NCBI GenBank assembly: GCA_026390555.1
Contig: JAPLFS010000032.1
Location: 96,001 to 149,428, forward strand
DNA: 53,428 nt
Direction: 5' to 3'
Source of the DNA: Pseudomonadota bacterium
GTDB taxonomy: Bacteria > Bdellovibrionota_C > UBA2361 > OMII01
In this document: in pieces, positions 1-9,098 of the stretch
How the letters are laid out: each line of letters starts with the position of its first letter
Numbering within the stretch: the stretch's first letter is position 1
Notes under the pieces: generated by a model
Seen by the model: the letters and a program-made list of their open reading frames with translations, nothing else
Told to the model about the DNA's origin: nothing
Database searches by the model: none
Translations under genes and position numbers: made by a program

Positions 1-1120
1 GTTGCTCGTGCTCACCATCATAAACAATAATCGGTATCCCTCCAGGAATAGCTTGACTGATCTTTAAGAGTTTGTTTATCTCTACTGTCGGTATATTTTT
101 GGATGACTTAATCTCAATACAAAGTGGCTTCTTACGCGGAAACTCAATAATCAGATCAATCTCCGCGCCATCTTTTGTTTTGAGTTGTGAGAGTTTTGCA
201 TCGCGCTTAAAATAAGAATTGAGACAGACACACTCCATAATAATATAATGCTCAAAAGCCCTGCCCCAATTCGAATCAGAAGGCCTAGATTTAACCCCGA
301 GATTACGTTCAAGTGCGCGCTTCACTCCGACATCAAAAAAATAAAATTTTGACAGCGCCAGCGCACGCTCACGCGCAGATTTTGTATATGGAGGTAAAAA
401 AAACCCTATCAGCGTGTCTTCTAGTATCTCAAAGTAGCGAGAGACCGCTTTCTCATCAACCATTGATTTACGCGCAAGATTTGAGTAGGTGACTAACTCG
501 CCATTCGCCTGTGCTGCTGCCTCAAGAAATCTAATGAAAGGCTCTAATTTTCGAACGATCTGCTCTTCTTTTATCTCTTCTTTAATATATGTCCCTACAT
601 AGGCCCTTAAAATTTCAGCGCGTAAAGTATCATCTTCTGCATCAACTACTGCCGGCAGGCAGCCCCAATTTAAAGCTTGATCAAGGGACCATTGATCATT
701 TGTTTCCAGGAATGAAAGGGGATAAAGGTTATTAACAAGGGCTCTTCCTGCCAAAAGATCAGCTCCGCCACGCTTTAGTTTTCTTGCACTTGAGCCTGTC
801 AATGCAAAACGAACCTTGTTATTAAAAATTGGATCTTCAAGAATATCATGGACCTCAGACAGAATTGCAGGAACTCGTTGAACTTCATCAATGATTATCC
901 ATTGCACCTCTTTACTCGATGCAGGATTCAAGTAACGTCGCAAACGAGCCGGATCGCCGAGTAACTCTAAATAAGGCTCCTCTTTTAACAAGCTGATGGT
1001 CACGACACGCTCTGCTTGGTCTGCAAAAATAGCGCGTAACAGCCAGGTTTTACCGACTCCACGTGGCCCAAAAATGAAAAAACTGCGGCTTTTCAGGGGG
1101 TTGCATAATCTAGTGTACAT
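1..1120 (-). CDS. AAA ATPase with DUF4143 domain, 3' end beyond the window
   Basis: My own translation of the complement gives about 373 residues from the ATG at 1120-1118, open to the left edge, so only the last few residues are missing. A P-loop GPRGVGKT sits at residues 18-25 and a Walker B IIIDE at 75-79. A sensor-like LTGSSARKL stretch follows, and the C-terminal half has the DUF4143 pattern with a nuclease-like end (GAEIDLIIEF...IEIKSS). This family comprises stand-alone ATPases found in many copies in bacteria and archaea, often linked to mobile DNA or toxin-antitoxin-like roles. No client is known here. An in-frame TGA lies eight codons upstream of the ATG and no other ATG is available, which fixes the start. 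Confidence 0.88.
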   Translation of the reverse strand, partial: MYTRLCNPLKSRSFFIFGPRGVGKTWLLRAIFADQAERVVTISLLKEEPYLELLGDPARLRRYLNPASSKEVQWIIIDEVQRVPAILSEVHDILEDPIFNNKVRFALTGSSARKLKRGGADLLAGRALVNNLYPLSFLETNDQWSLDQALNWGCLPAVVDAEDDTLRAEILRAYVGTYIKEEIKEEQIVRKLEPFIRFLEAAAQANGELVTYSNLARKSMVDEKAVSRYFEILEDTLIGFFLPPYTKSARERALALSKFYFFDVGVKRALERNLGVKSRPSDSNWGRAFEHYIIMECVCLNSYFKRDAKLSQLKTKDGAEIDLIIEFPRKKPLCIEIKSSKNIPTVEINKLLKISQAIPGGIPIIVYDGEHEQ

Positions 1121-1167
1121 ATGTCTGAATTGTACGACTTTTCAGACTTTAATGGAAGCACTAAAAG

Positions 1168-2049
1168 CTAGCGCTGCGGCTGCACAGGGCTAGGCTGTAC
1201 TGTGCTGCCATCTTTAAGTGCAATCTTGTCTGATGGCAGCACAACTTCATCACCATCCGAAAGCCCCACTACGATCTCAGTCGTGGTAAGAGCTGTAATG
1301 CCTACCGTTACCGGCGTCCTGTAGATCCTGCTACCGAATAGCTTATATACATAACGCTCTGAGCCCACCCCAAGAATCGCCTCGGATTGAAGTACTAGCG
1401 CGTCCTGCTTGGATGCTATAACGAACTCAATATCTACCGGTACACCTGGCGGAAGGAGCGCTCGCTCGTTATCAACGGCTAGTTCAACCTCAGAGGCGCC
1501 CCCCATAAACGATCCAACCTTTCTGACCGTTCCCTTAAATGGCTCCGGTCTAATAATTGGAATCTTTACACGCGCCGTAAGACCTACCTGCACCCGCTCT
1601 AGATCGGCCTTACCTATCGTTGCCCGTACATAGCGAGGTTGCTTATCAATTAATCGAATTGATGCCGCCACTCCGGTGTCCCCTACTTGCGAGATCTCCC
1701 CCTGCTCCAGATCAAATCCAATAACGATACCATCAAAGGGCGCCGTGATTACGCTATCCTGATAAGCTACCAAGGCAGCATCGTGCTCTATCTGCGCCAG
1801 TACATCACCCTTGTAGACGATCTCTCCACGGCGAACCTTTAGCTCCTTAACTCGCCCAACCGTTCCAAATGTGAGCTCCGCTAGCTGCTCCACACGGGTC
1901 GTTCCGGAGTTAGCCTTTGTGATGACCTCCTCAATGGCGCCCCTAGTCGCTTTAACAACCAACACCTCGGGCCCCTTCGAGCAGCCGATAAAAATTAGGC
2001 TAGCTAAGAATAATTGCAAGCTGCGCGTAATAATTTTATGCGCTCTCAT
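1168..2049 (-). CDS. Lipoprotein periplasmic adaptor (RND/HlyD membrane-fusion family), short
   Basis: The 293-residue protein begins with a lipoprotein signal ending FIGC (lipobox, Cys about 23), so it is probably anchored to the inner membrane. It then has the two halves of a lipoyl-like barrel-sandwich domain (GRVKELKVRRGEIVYKGD and VITAPFDGIV), a beta-barrel domain, and a membrane-proximal domain (VVGLSDGDEVVLP). The two lipoyl halves are joined almost directly, so the coiled-coil hairpin that normally reaches TolC is missing. The length is well below the usual 350-400 residues. No RND pump or ABC permease is adjacent; tpx lies 21 bp upstream and the DUF4143 ATPase downstream. Family assignment is confident, the transport partner unknown. 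Confidence 0.8.
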   Translation of the reverse strand: MRAHKIITRSLQLFLASLIFIGCSKGPEVLVVKATRGAIEEVITKANSGTTRVEQLAELTFGTVGRVKELKVRRGEIVYKGDVLAQIEHDAALVAYQDSVITAPFDGIVIGFDLEQGEISQVGDTGVAASIRLIDKQPRYVRATIGKADLERVQVGLTARVKIPIIRPEPFKGTVRKVGSFMGGASEVELAVDNERALLPPGVPVDIEFVIASKQDALVLQSEAILGVGSERYVYKLFGSRIYRTPVTVGITALTTTEIVVGLSDGDEVVLPSDKIALKDGSTVQPSPVQPQR

Positions 2050-2070
2050 CCTACAACAAACCCCAATATA

Positions 2071-2586
2071 CTAAAGGCAGCTCTTAACGGCTTCAAGCAC
2101 AGCCTCATAGTCGGGCTCCTGCGCTACCTCGGTAACATACTCAACATGCACAACGTTGCCGCTTCTGTCTGCAACGAAGACAGCGCGCGCAAGGATTCCA
2201 AGATCCGGCAACTCTACGCCGAACTCCTTGCCAAATAACCGATACTTATAATCACTTAGGGTCACGATCCGCGAGACACCCTCCGCAACACACCAACGCT
2301 TAAAGGCAAAGGGCAGATCGCGGCTTACCGCCACAACAGCTACATCTTGAGAGAGCGCGGTCGCCTCTTTGTTAAATCTCTTCGTCTCTGTAGCGCACAC
2401 CGGTGTATCGATACTCGGAATAGAGATAAGCACAAGGACCTTCCCAGCAAAGGTGGCGTTGGTTACGTCCCCCATATCGGTCCCGGTTAACTTAAAGCTC
2501 GGCAATACAGCACCCTCTTCAATGCAGCGTCCCTCGACCTTAAGTGCATTACCCTTCATCGTGATATTTTCATTGTTCTTTGCCAT
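2071..2586 (-). CDS. tpx: Thiol peroxidase Tpx (atypical 2-Cys peroxiredoxin)
   Basis: The 171-residue protein matches the Tpx family over its full length. The peroxidatic Cys is C64 in DTPVCATET and the resolving Cys is C99 in KRWCVAEG, the spacing known from E. coli Tpx. Tpx reduces lipid and other alkyl hydroperoxides using thioredoxin; E. coli Tpx is periplasmic, but no signal peptide is visible here, so a cytoplasmic location is likely. A strong ribosome site (GGGAG, 7 nt upstream) supports the ATG at 2586. The gene sits 26 bp downstream of the pterin dehydratase gene and 21 bp upstream of the adaptor gene on the same strand, so cotranscription is plausible. Confidence 0.95.
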   Translation of the reverse strand: MAKNNENITMKGNALKVEGRCIEEGAVLPSFKLTGTDMGDVTNATFAGKVLVLISIPSIDTPVCATETKRFNKEATALSQDVAVVAVSRDLPFAFKRWCVAEGVSRIVTLSDYKYRLFGKEFGVELPDLGILARAVFVADRSGNVVHVEYVTEVAQEPDYEAVLEAVKSCL

Positions 2587-2612
2587 AAGATCTCCCTGTT
2601 TAAAAAATAGCT

Positions 2613-2984
2613 CTAAGGCTCCTTACTATTAAATTCCTCAAAGGCACACTCTAATTTAGCCGCAAGGATAAAGTCGTTCTCTGATAATCCTGCCACGGTG
2701 TGCGTCGATAGCGTAAGCTTAACTCGACGCCAGGTTATAAACGCATCGGGATGGTGATCCTCCTGCTCCGCTATGTCAGCTAACACGGCAAACCACCTAA
2801 CCCCACTTAGGTAGCTCTTAAGAACGTACTCACGCTCAAGCTTATCGCCGCTGCTCGACCACTCTGGAACACCCAACGCTAACCGTGCTGCCTGATCTGG
2901 TGTAAGGGCAGGGCTCCCCTTGGGAATCCCAGCACAGCTCCTCCCTGCAAGCTCCTGACGTAAGGTAAGATCCATCACTATCAT
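2613..2984 (-). CDS. phhB: 4a-hydroxytetrahydrobiopterin dehydratase (PCD/DCoH family)
   Basis: The protein is 123 residues and carries the family core: EREYVLKSYLSGVRWF, then the catalytic EDHHPD motif, then TLSTHTVAGLSENDF. The family dehydrates 4a-hydroxytetrahydropterin to regenerate the pterin cofactor of aromatic amino acid hydroxylases, and members also occur with molybdopterin metabolism. No phenylalanine hydroxylase is in the window, so its physiological role here is open. The start could be the ATG at 2984 or the third-codon-later ATG at 2975; neither has a strong ribosome site. Confidence 0.9.
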   Translation of the reverse strand: MIVMDLTLRQELAGRSCAGIPKGSPALTPDQAARLALGVPEWSSSGDKLEREYVLKSYLSGVRWFAVLADIAEQEDHHPDAFITWRRVKLTLSTHTVAGLSENDFILAAKLECAFEEFNSKEP

Positions 2985-3001
2985 CTTTATAAAAATAAAC
3001 G

Positions 3002-3162
3002 TAACTGGTCACTGTAGTTTAATGTCGCGATTCAAGCTATTGAGATTACGGCGAAGTTTCATAGGTAATTCGATTGGTCGTCCCCTGATCGGGGACGGCA
3101 GATTTTGTGACCAGTTAGTGTTTTCACCCCCTATTTGCTCCGCAAATCGGCCCCTTAGGGGC
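3002..3162. repeat. Structured intergenic element with nested inverted repeats
   Basis: In the 381-bp gap between phhB and the next ORF, an 11-bp perfect inverted repeat (taactggtcac at 3002-3012, gtgaccagtta at 3107-3117) encloses a hairpin with a 7-bp stem and 5-nt loop (3079-3097, cgtcccc/ggggacg). Two further short hairpins follow: 3133-3147 (atttgc/gcaaat) and 3150-3162 (gcccc/ggggc). No ORF is supported. It may be a small mobile-element remnant or a structured RNA. I see nothing clear in 3163-3365. Confidence 0.5.
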
Positions 3163-3365
3163 TATTGAGTGTCATTTCCGTATGCGAATATTTCTGAAAC
3201 ATGCTGACTAGTTACAAATAAACAACCTGAAATCACCACCTTACGATGCCTTGCTAAGAGGGCTCAACCAAAAACCACTTTTTAGGCATCAAAACTAAAG
3301 TATCTACGGAACTGCCCGACCGTGCAAGGTAGGTTAAATGGCATCTAGGTTTTAAATAACGCGCT

Positions 3366-3620
3366 ATGGTTGATCTCAAGAGCGATCCAAAAACAGCAAC
3401 ACTAGTAAGCCCCTTCCCTGCCACACAACTTGGTACAGATCCTAACGCTGACCTCTCTAAACTTAAGCCACCCAATCTAATTGACCTCGGCGTTGATAGG
3501 ATGCTTGAGGGCCCAGCCGCCTTACCGAATCTTCACTCCGCAAAATCGGTCAAGGCAAAGTTCGGTAAATGCACTATCGGCTCCGTAGAGATGACCCTAG
3601 CGATAGGAGAAAAGGTATGA
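3366..3620 (+). CDS. Small hypothetical protein, first of a coupled pair
   Basis: This is an 84-residue soluble protein without recognisable motifs, cysteine pairs or membrane segments. It is supported mainly by its coupling to the next gene: its TGA (3618-3620) overlaps the next ATG (3617-3619). No good ribosome site precedes the ATG at 3366, so the start is uncertain. I do not recognise the family. Confidence 0.4.
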   Translation: MVDLKSDPKTATLVSPFPATQLGTDPNADLSKLKPPNLIDLGVDRMLEGPAALPNLHSAKSVKAKFGKCTIGSVEMTLAIGEKV

Positions 3621-3922
3621 GCCAAGCTCAGGCTACCCTACACTCCGACCCAGAACTATGCCGCGTAACGTTGCGCGGCCCAGCTACTAGCGCCGCAAAG
3701 CGCTCAGTACTATCCCCGTGGCCACGTAGTGAATGGCGCGAGCTGATCATTGAACTGCGCGTTGGAAGCCAGGAGTGCCCCGATTGGGCGCATGCCAACC
3801 TCTGCCTCACCGCCGTACAGGATCTGATTAAAATGAGCGATGGCCTTCTAAGTAACGAGGTAGTGAACGCCCTTAAAGCGCACGTTAATGTAGTCTCATA
3901 TCAGAGTTTTCGGGGGCGCTGA
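3617..3922 (+). CDS. Small hypothetical protein, second of a coupled pair
   Basis: The frame is open from 3569, but the ATG at 3617 is favoured because it has a ribosome site (ggagaaaagg) and an ATGA overlap with the preceding ORF. The 101-residue product has a central WRELIIELRV strand-like segment and a helical C-terminus (LTAVQDLIKMSDGLLSNEVVNALKAH). It could be a small regulatory or antitoxin-like protein, but no known family is recognised. It ends 17 bp from the convergent transporter gene. Confidence 0.5.
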   Translation: MSQAQATLHSDPELCRVTLRGPATSAAKRSVLSPWPRSEWRELIIELRVGSQECPDWAHANLCLTAVQDLIKMSDGLLSNEVVNALKAHVNVVSYQSFRGR

Positions 3923-3939
3923 CGCTAAACCTACCGCAC

Positions 3940-6336
3940 CTAAAAATCTAGCAAATACAACATACCAAGTAACGCCAGGCCAACCACTGCAGTAAATGGC
4001 ACCCCTATCCGCATAAAATCCACCGCACGGTACCCCCCTGCCCCAGAAACAAGAAGATTAGCTCGACTACTGGTCGGCAGCATAAACGCCAGCGAGCTAC
4101 CAAGCGTAACTGCCAGCAATAACCCCTGCTGCGATCCCCCAGGAAATTCCCCGATGGCGAGCGCTATCGGCCCTAAAAAGATAACTGCAACGGAGCTGTC
4201 TATCAGCTGACTGACGATGCTGCCGGCAATCATAAAAAGTGCAGCCAGTCCGATCGGAGGTATCGTTTGAGATAATTGTCCGAGCCCCATCGACATGCTT
4301 TCAATATCCGCAACTCGCTCAACTGCATGCCCAAGGGGTATCATAAGCGCAAGGAGAAAAACGACCCTCCAGTCGATCTCACGGTACGCCTGCTCCATCG
4401 TAATCGCCCCGCTAAAGACAACTAGACACGCCGAAAAAAACGCCGCCTCGTGCACCGGAAGTCCTGTAAAGATCGGTATACAGATCAACATCGCCAGCGC
4501 AATTAAAGAGAAGATCGAGCCCCTCGAGAGTGTCGGAGAAATGTGATGCTCAGAGAGCAGCAGAAAATTGGGATCCTTTGCAAGCAGTGGCAGGGTCTTA
4601 CGCGGCCCCTGTACAAGGAGCGCATCCCCGTACACCAAAGGTAACGCAGAGGAGAGCGAGAGTAAGGGCTTACCATCACGCCACAGCGCCAGCACCTGCG
4701 AATCATACTTATCACGAAAATGGAGATCAGCTAAGGTCTTGCCGATCAGCTCAGAGCGCGGCGTGATAACAAGCTCAATAATGCCAACATCGCTAGACTC
4801 TATCTCCGCGCATGCAGCCTCCGCCTCAAAAATAAGGGTTCCAACGGAAGCTCTGCGCTGCGCCTCTTCCAGGACTCCACTTACGAGCAACACTTCACCC
4901 TCGCGCAATAAACAATCCGCAGAGAGTTTGGCCGGTTCCGTCTCTCCCCCTGTGGTTAGAACAGGAACATCCAACCAATCGATCTTCCCCCCATTAACAA
5001 CACGACCAAGGATCGCAAGCTTCGTTTCATGCGCGATTCGGTGCAGCGGCGCACCGACCCATCTGCCTGGCCCTATACTAACGGTAAAGAGCGAGCTCAG
5101 CAGAAGCTGCTTAGGATCTGAAACCTCTAGTATCTCAAGATCAACGATTGGAGAGTCCTCACGAAAGCGCCCAGTAACACACCCGATGATTACATCACCA
5201 TCATGCACACTCACATCAAGAAACCACGAGGGCGGCCTGGATTCCCAGGCGTGCTCATGCGCCGTACGCTCAACTGCTAGCGGCAAGATGCCGGTTCCCT
5301 TAAAAAGATCTCTGAGCAACATTACACGGCTCTCGGTATGCACCTCACGTAAGGAGAATTTAAGGATATCGGCGCTCCCTGCAAGCGCTTCAAGCACCGC
5401 GCCTGGCAGCTCTGTAAACTTTAACCCCTGCAGAGCTTGCACCTCTGCAAAGTTTTCTGGATTACCGCGTACAAGCAGGACATCGCGCTCCTGAAGCTTC
5501 TCGTTGGCCCTGGGGGAGAATAGCTTGCGTCCACCACGCATAATGGTCACCACAATACCGGATATGAGCGAGCCAAACTTTAGCTCAGAAAGCGATCTTC
5601 CGATCACCGCCGAATCCGCAGGAACTCGCACCGAAAATATGCGGTCCTGCAAGCGGTAAAGCGCGCGCAGATCCGTAATGCGCCGCGTTGCTCCATGCGT
5701 CTTTCGTACCGGAAGGATCTTCCATCCAAATACCATCATAAAGAGGGTGCCGATAACGAGCGCTGCCAATCCGTAGGGCAAGAAATGAAAAAATGAGAGC
5801 GGCGCAAGATTATTGTGACTAAGCAGCTCCGCAGCGAGGATATTCGGCGGAGTTCCGATCAGGGTTAACATTCCACCAAGTGAGACAGCAAATGCGAGTG
5901 GTATAAAGAGCTTTGAGGGTGGGATATCGCTTTCATGCGATAGCATGGCGACCGCTGGCATAAGCAGCGCCGCCGCAGATACGTTGTTCATAAAACCGGA
6001 GAGTAGCGCCGAAACGACCATCACTATTCCGATCGCTACCTGCTGGTTCGATCCGGCATAACGCCTGATCCAACGCGCCATGGCATCACTCACCCCCGTT
6101 ACACGCAGCGCTCCGGCAACAAACAGGGTAGATACCATTACGATTACTACCGGCGATGAGAACCCCTGGAAAGCCTCCTGCGCCGTTACGTATTTTCCAA
6201 GCACCAACACAACCAACATCGCCATGGCGATCACATCAACCGGCATGCGCTCAGTTACAAACATGAACACCATCACAAGGACCACCAACACAAGGCCCCA
6301 TGAGTGAACAGCGCCGCCCAACAGCTCAAACGTCAT
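3940..6336 (-). CDS. SLC13/DASS-family permease with internal RCK (TrkA-C) domains
   Basis: The 798-residue membrane protein has four or five hydrophobic segments in residues 1-210, a large soluble insert in about 215-590, and further membrane segments to the end. The insert contains about three TrkA-C-like modules (each with a pattern such as DSAVIGRSLSELKFG...ERDVLLVRG, the last with SELIGKTLADLHFRDKY). The membrane part has the anion-permease GTPPN motif (GGMLTLIGTPPNILAAELL) and a C-terminal counterpart (LPTSSRANLLVSGAGGY). Relatives move sulfate, dicarboxylates or other anions with sodium; the substrate here cannot be told. It starts 10 bp after the pgi stop, so the two are probably cotranscribed. 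Confidence 0.88.
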   Translation of the reverse strand: MTFELLGGAVHSWGLVLVVLVMVFMFVTERMPVDVIAMAMLVVLVLGKYVTAQEAFQGFSSPVVIVMVSTLFVAGALRVTGVSDAMARWIRRYAGSNQQVAIGIVMVVSALLSGFMNNVSAAALLMPAVAMLSHESDIPPSKLFIPLAFAVSLGGMLTLIGTPPNILAAELLSHNNLAPLSFFHFLPYGLAALVIGTLFMMVFGWKILPVRKTHGATRRITDLRALYRLQDRIFSVRVPADSAVIGRSLSELKFGSLISGIVVTIMRGGRKLFSPRANEKLQERDVLLVRGNPENFAEVQALQGLKFTELPGAVLEALAGSADILKFSLREVHTESRVMLLRDLFKGTGILPLAVERTAHEHAWESRPPSWFLDVSVHDGDVIIGCVTGRFREDSPIVDLEILEVSDPKQLLLSSLFTVSIGPGRWVGAPLHRIAHETKLAILGRVVNGGKIDWLDVPVLTTGGETEPAKLSADCLLREGEVLLVSGVLEEAQRRASVGTLIFEAEAACAEIESSDVGIIELVITPRSELIGKTLADLHFRDKYDSQVLALWRDGKPLLSLSSALPLVYGDALLVQGPRKTLPLLAKDPNFLLLSEHHISPTLSRGSIFSLIALAMLICIPIFTGLPVHEAAFFSACLVVFSGAITMEQAYREIDWRVVFLLALMIPLGHAVERVADIESMSMGLGQLSQTIPPIGLAALFMIAGSIVSQLIDSSVAVIFLGPIALAIGEFPGGSQQGLLLAVTLGSSLAFMLPTSSRANLLVSGAGGYRAVDFMRIGVPFTAVVGLALLGMLYLLDF

Positions 6337-6345
6337 AAACTCCTA

Positions 6346-7962
6346 TTATACAGGTGCATAGAGATCCTCAAATGGAGTAGCGCCTAACTTAAGCTCAACG
6401 CGCTTATTAGCTGCCAGGTGTCGAAGGATCTTAAAGATCGTCTCAACCGAATCAGCCTCTCCAATCCCGTCTGCAATCGCCTCTACGCTAAGAGGCTTGT
6501 CGGCCTGATTCATATAGGCCGTCACACGCGCTTGAATCGCCAGCACCGCCGCCGCTGCTTTTTTCCCGGCCTCAACACCGGGCTGATGATAGGCATTAAC
6601 GTTAATTAACGAAGCATAGAGACCAACCGCCCGCTCAAATAGCGCTATCAACATCCCTACGTAATACTCACTAACCTCTGGTATCGTAACGCTAACGCTC
6701 TCACGCCCATTCTCATAAAGAGCCGTACGGGTACCTAGGTAGAATCCAGTTAGATAATCTCCACTCGTTATCCCTGCTTCGACCTGAATCGTCTCCGCTG
6801 CAAAACCCTTGAGAGAGGCGCTAGCAGTAGTGCGCGGCGCGCGATCCTTTAACACCTCGATAAATACAGCGAAGAAGTTATTAAGCCCCTCTCTTAACTG
6901 CTGCACATAGGCGTGCTGATCGGTCGATCCCTTGTTGCCATACACAGCAAGGCCCTGATTAACCACATTACCGGAGCGATCGAGCTCCTTACCGAGGCTC
7001 TCCATGACGAGCTGCTGGAGATACTTACTGAAAAGATCGAGGCGATCCTTGTAGGGCAGCACCACCATATCTTTATTTCCCTTGCCGCACCCGCAGTGGT
7101 ACCACGCCAGCGCCAGCAACGCCGCAGGGTTCCTATGACCCTCGCGACAGCGGGTGAGCAGGTCCATATCAGCAGCACCCTTAAGAACCGCATCGATATC
7201 AAATCCCTGTAGCGCTAGCGCAAGCAGCCCTACAGCGCTGAACTCGCTCGTGCGACCCCCAACCCAATCCCACATCGGGAAACGCTCAAGCCACGCTTGC
7301 GATTTGGCGGTCGTATCGAGCTCACTCCCCGCACCCGTTACAGCAACGAAGTGCCGCTTAAAATCTAATCCAGCCCCATCAAAGGCGGCCTTCGCAATAA
7401 GTTGGCCGTTACGGGTCTCCCTGGTTCCCCCTGATTTGGAGATTACGATTACGAGGGTCTCTTCAAGCTTTGGCAGTGAGAAGAGCGTCTTTGCCATGCC
7501 GTCCGGGTCGGTGTTGTCGAAGAAGGAGATGCGCATCGGATCGGAACAGGCGCTCAGGGCCTGGTTCGCAAATTGCGGTCCGAGCGCCGAGCCCCCGATG
7601 CCCACAATTAGGATATGAGAGAATGTAACCCCTGGCCTCGGTCCGATCTGGCCGCTATGCACATCCCTGGTAAAGGCTTTTATCTTATCTAGGGTGAGCG
7701 AGATCGCTGAGCGGATCTCTGCGGTCGGCGCAAGCTGTGGCGCCCTTAGCCAGTAGTGGCCAACCATCCTCCCCTCGTCCCGATTTGCGACCTCCCCGGC
7801 CTCTAGGCGAGCCATCTCTTCAAACGCCGATTGAAGCTTGGGCTCCATCGCCTTAAGATAAGCATCCTCGTAATTAATGCGGCTCGTATCGAGCGAGAAC
7901 CCAGAGGAGGGATCGTAAAAAAATCGTTGCTTAAAACGGCCCCAGAGATCCCTTGTTTCCAT
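6346..7962 (-). CDS. pgi: Glucose-6-phosphate isomerase
   Basis: The protein is 538 residues from the ATG at 7962. It interconverts glucose-6-phosphate and fructose-6-phosphate in glycolysis and gluconeogenesis. Visible family features are the phosphate-binding stretch [24 protein letters not shown], the signature [16 protein letters not shown], and [12 protein letters not shown]. The frame extends to a TTG at 8001, but a ribosome site (aagga) lies six bases before the 7962 ATG and none before the TTG, so the shorter form is preferred. The signature variant (GGRTSEFS rather than GGRYSxxS) resembles the long cyanobacterial/delta-type enzymes. Confidence 0.95.
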   Translation of the reverse strand: METRDLWGRFKQRFFYDPSSGFSLDTSRINYEDAYLKAMEPKLQSAFEEMARLEAGEVANRDEGRMVGHYWLRAPQLAPTAEIRSAISLTLDKIKAFTRDVHSGQIGPRPGVTFSHILIVGIGGSALGPQFANQALSACSDPMRISFFDNTDPDGMAKTLFSLPKLEETLVIVISKSGGTRETRNGQLIAKAAFDGAGLDFKRHFVAVTGAGSELDTTAKSQAWLERFPMWDWVGGRTSEFSAVGLLALALQGFDIDAVLKGAADMDLLTRCREGHRNPAALLALAWYHCGCGKGNKDMVVLPYKDRLDLFSKYLQQLVMESLGKELDRSGNVVNQGLAVYGNKGSTDQHAYVQQLREGLNNFFAVFIEVLKDRAPRTTASASLKGFAAETIQVEAGITSGDYLTGFYLGTRTALYENGRESVSVTIPEVSEYYVGMLIALFERAVGLYASLINVNAYHQPGVEAGKKAAAAVLAIQARVTAYMNQADKPLSVEAIADGIGEADSVETIFKILRHLAANKRVELKLGATPFEDLYAPV

Positions 7963-8393
7963 AATTAATCCTTGGCTCCTATCTGCAGTAAAAAGTTGCA
8001 ACCTGCCGTATAAACTAGCGATAGTTATTTAATCCAAACATTTTAGCGCCCATTTGTGAAGCAAATCGCAGGAACATCCGACAACATTGACGGTAGGGGC
8101 TAATTGCGTACATACCCTCGTTCTCTACCTGATGGGTCATATGTATCTTCCTAAGAGACTTGATACTACTAGTACGACCGATTGCGAAAGTCGCTCAGTG
8201 CAGCAAACTGAGAGATCTATTCTAAAGATTATCCCCTCTAGAGACTTTACCGAACTCTTACAGATCACTACATTAGAGGGGGGCTCGGAGAGGATTTTGC
8301 CACTAAGCTGTGGTTTTGCTGAGATCGGGCACATCTCTCATGAAAGTTACCATAACAGCTACACTTGTTGCCTTTGGGTGACAGGCGGGTGTC
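7963..8393. other. Divergent intergenic region with an 8-bp inverted repeat
   Basis: This 431-bp gap separates pgi (minus) from the methyltransferase gene (plus) and should hold both promoters. An 8-bp inverted repeat (cccctcta at 8233-8240, tagagggg at 8274-8281) could fold as a hairpin with a 33-nt loop or serve as a split operator. Open frames on both strands across it have no ribosome site or protein-like composition. Confidence 0.4.
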
Positions 8394-9080
8394 GTGAGTA
8401 GGAACGAACCAGAATCAGGTCGCAGAGGTTTAATTGTCGATATGATCAAAGAGAATCTCGTCTTTTTACGTGAGTTTTTGCTTGAATTTAAAACTACCGG
8501 AGCATGCTTTCCCACCTCACGCTGGGCTGCGCAGGCGCTTATCACGCCGATGCGGGAGCCGAATCGCGCCCCCAAGAAGATCCTAGAGCTAGGCCCAGGA
8601 ACAGGTTCAGTCACTCTCCCTATAATCAAGGAGCTCCAGGATGGTGACATCCTAACGGTTTGCGAAATAAACCCTCGGTTTATGAAGGCTCTTAAAGACA
8701 AGCTCGAGAGGGACGACGACTATCAACGCTGCAAGGCGCAGGTGTTCTTCTTTGAAGGCGCGGCCCAGGACCTTCCAACCGATATGCGCTACGACATAAT
8801 AGTGTGCGCCCTACCGTTCGTTAACTTCGACCTAGAGACCGTTAAGACTATCTTTAATCGCCTACGAGAGATCAGCACCCCAGAGACCCTGATGACTTAC
8901 TATGAATATATCGGCATGCGCACATTTAATGAGGCACTTGCTCCAGCCGACCGCGCTGCGCGTATTAATCAGGTCAACGAATATCTAAAGGAATCGAACT
9001 CGCTCAATTATCTTACAAAGGAGCGAATATGGCTCAACCTTCTGCCGGTAAATATCTATACCGTTAAGCCGGCGGCGTAA
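8394..9080 (+). CDS. SAM-dependent methyltransferase, phospholipid N-methyltransferase (PmtA)-like
   Basis: The 228-residue class I methyltransferase has the SAM-binding motif LELGPGTGSVT (residues 64-74), an acidic end of strand two (CEINPRF) and a PmtA-like N-terminal region with TSRWAAQALI before the glycine loop. The lipid-type family methylates phosphatidylethanolamine to phosphatidylcholine. Placement tail-to-tail with pssA, which makes the PE precursor, supports this. KsgA-type rRNA dimethyltransferases share the fold, but NLPF-type catalytic motifs are absent (here CALPFVNFD). The start is GTG at 8394 with a gggt-type ribosome site; an ATG at 8442 is an alternative. Confidence 0.75.
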   Translation: MSRNEPESGRRGLIVDMIKENLVFLREFLLEFKTTGACFPTSRWAAQALITPMREPNRAPKKILELGPGTGSVTLPIIKELQDGDILTVCEINPRFMKALKDKLERDDDYQRCKAQVFFFEGAAQDLPTDMRYDIIVCALPFVNFDLETVKTIFNRLREISTPETLMTYYEYIGMRTFNEALAPADRAARINQVNEYLKESNSLNYLTKERIWLNLLPVNIYTVKPAA

Positions 9081-9098
9081 ATCGTCTGCGCTACTCAA

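Noticed and set aside
4568-5494. 308-codon plus-strand ORF antisense to the permease
   Set aside because: It is Ser/Arg/Thr-rich as expected for a mirror frame of a real gene and lies wholly inside the permease gene.
8087-8401. 104-codon plus-strand ORF before the methyltransferase
   Set aside because: No ribosome site, no protein-like pattern, and it overlaps the methyltransferase start; more likely promoter region.
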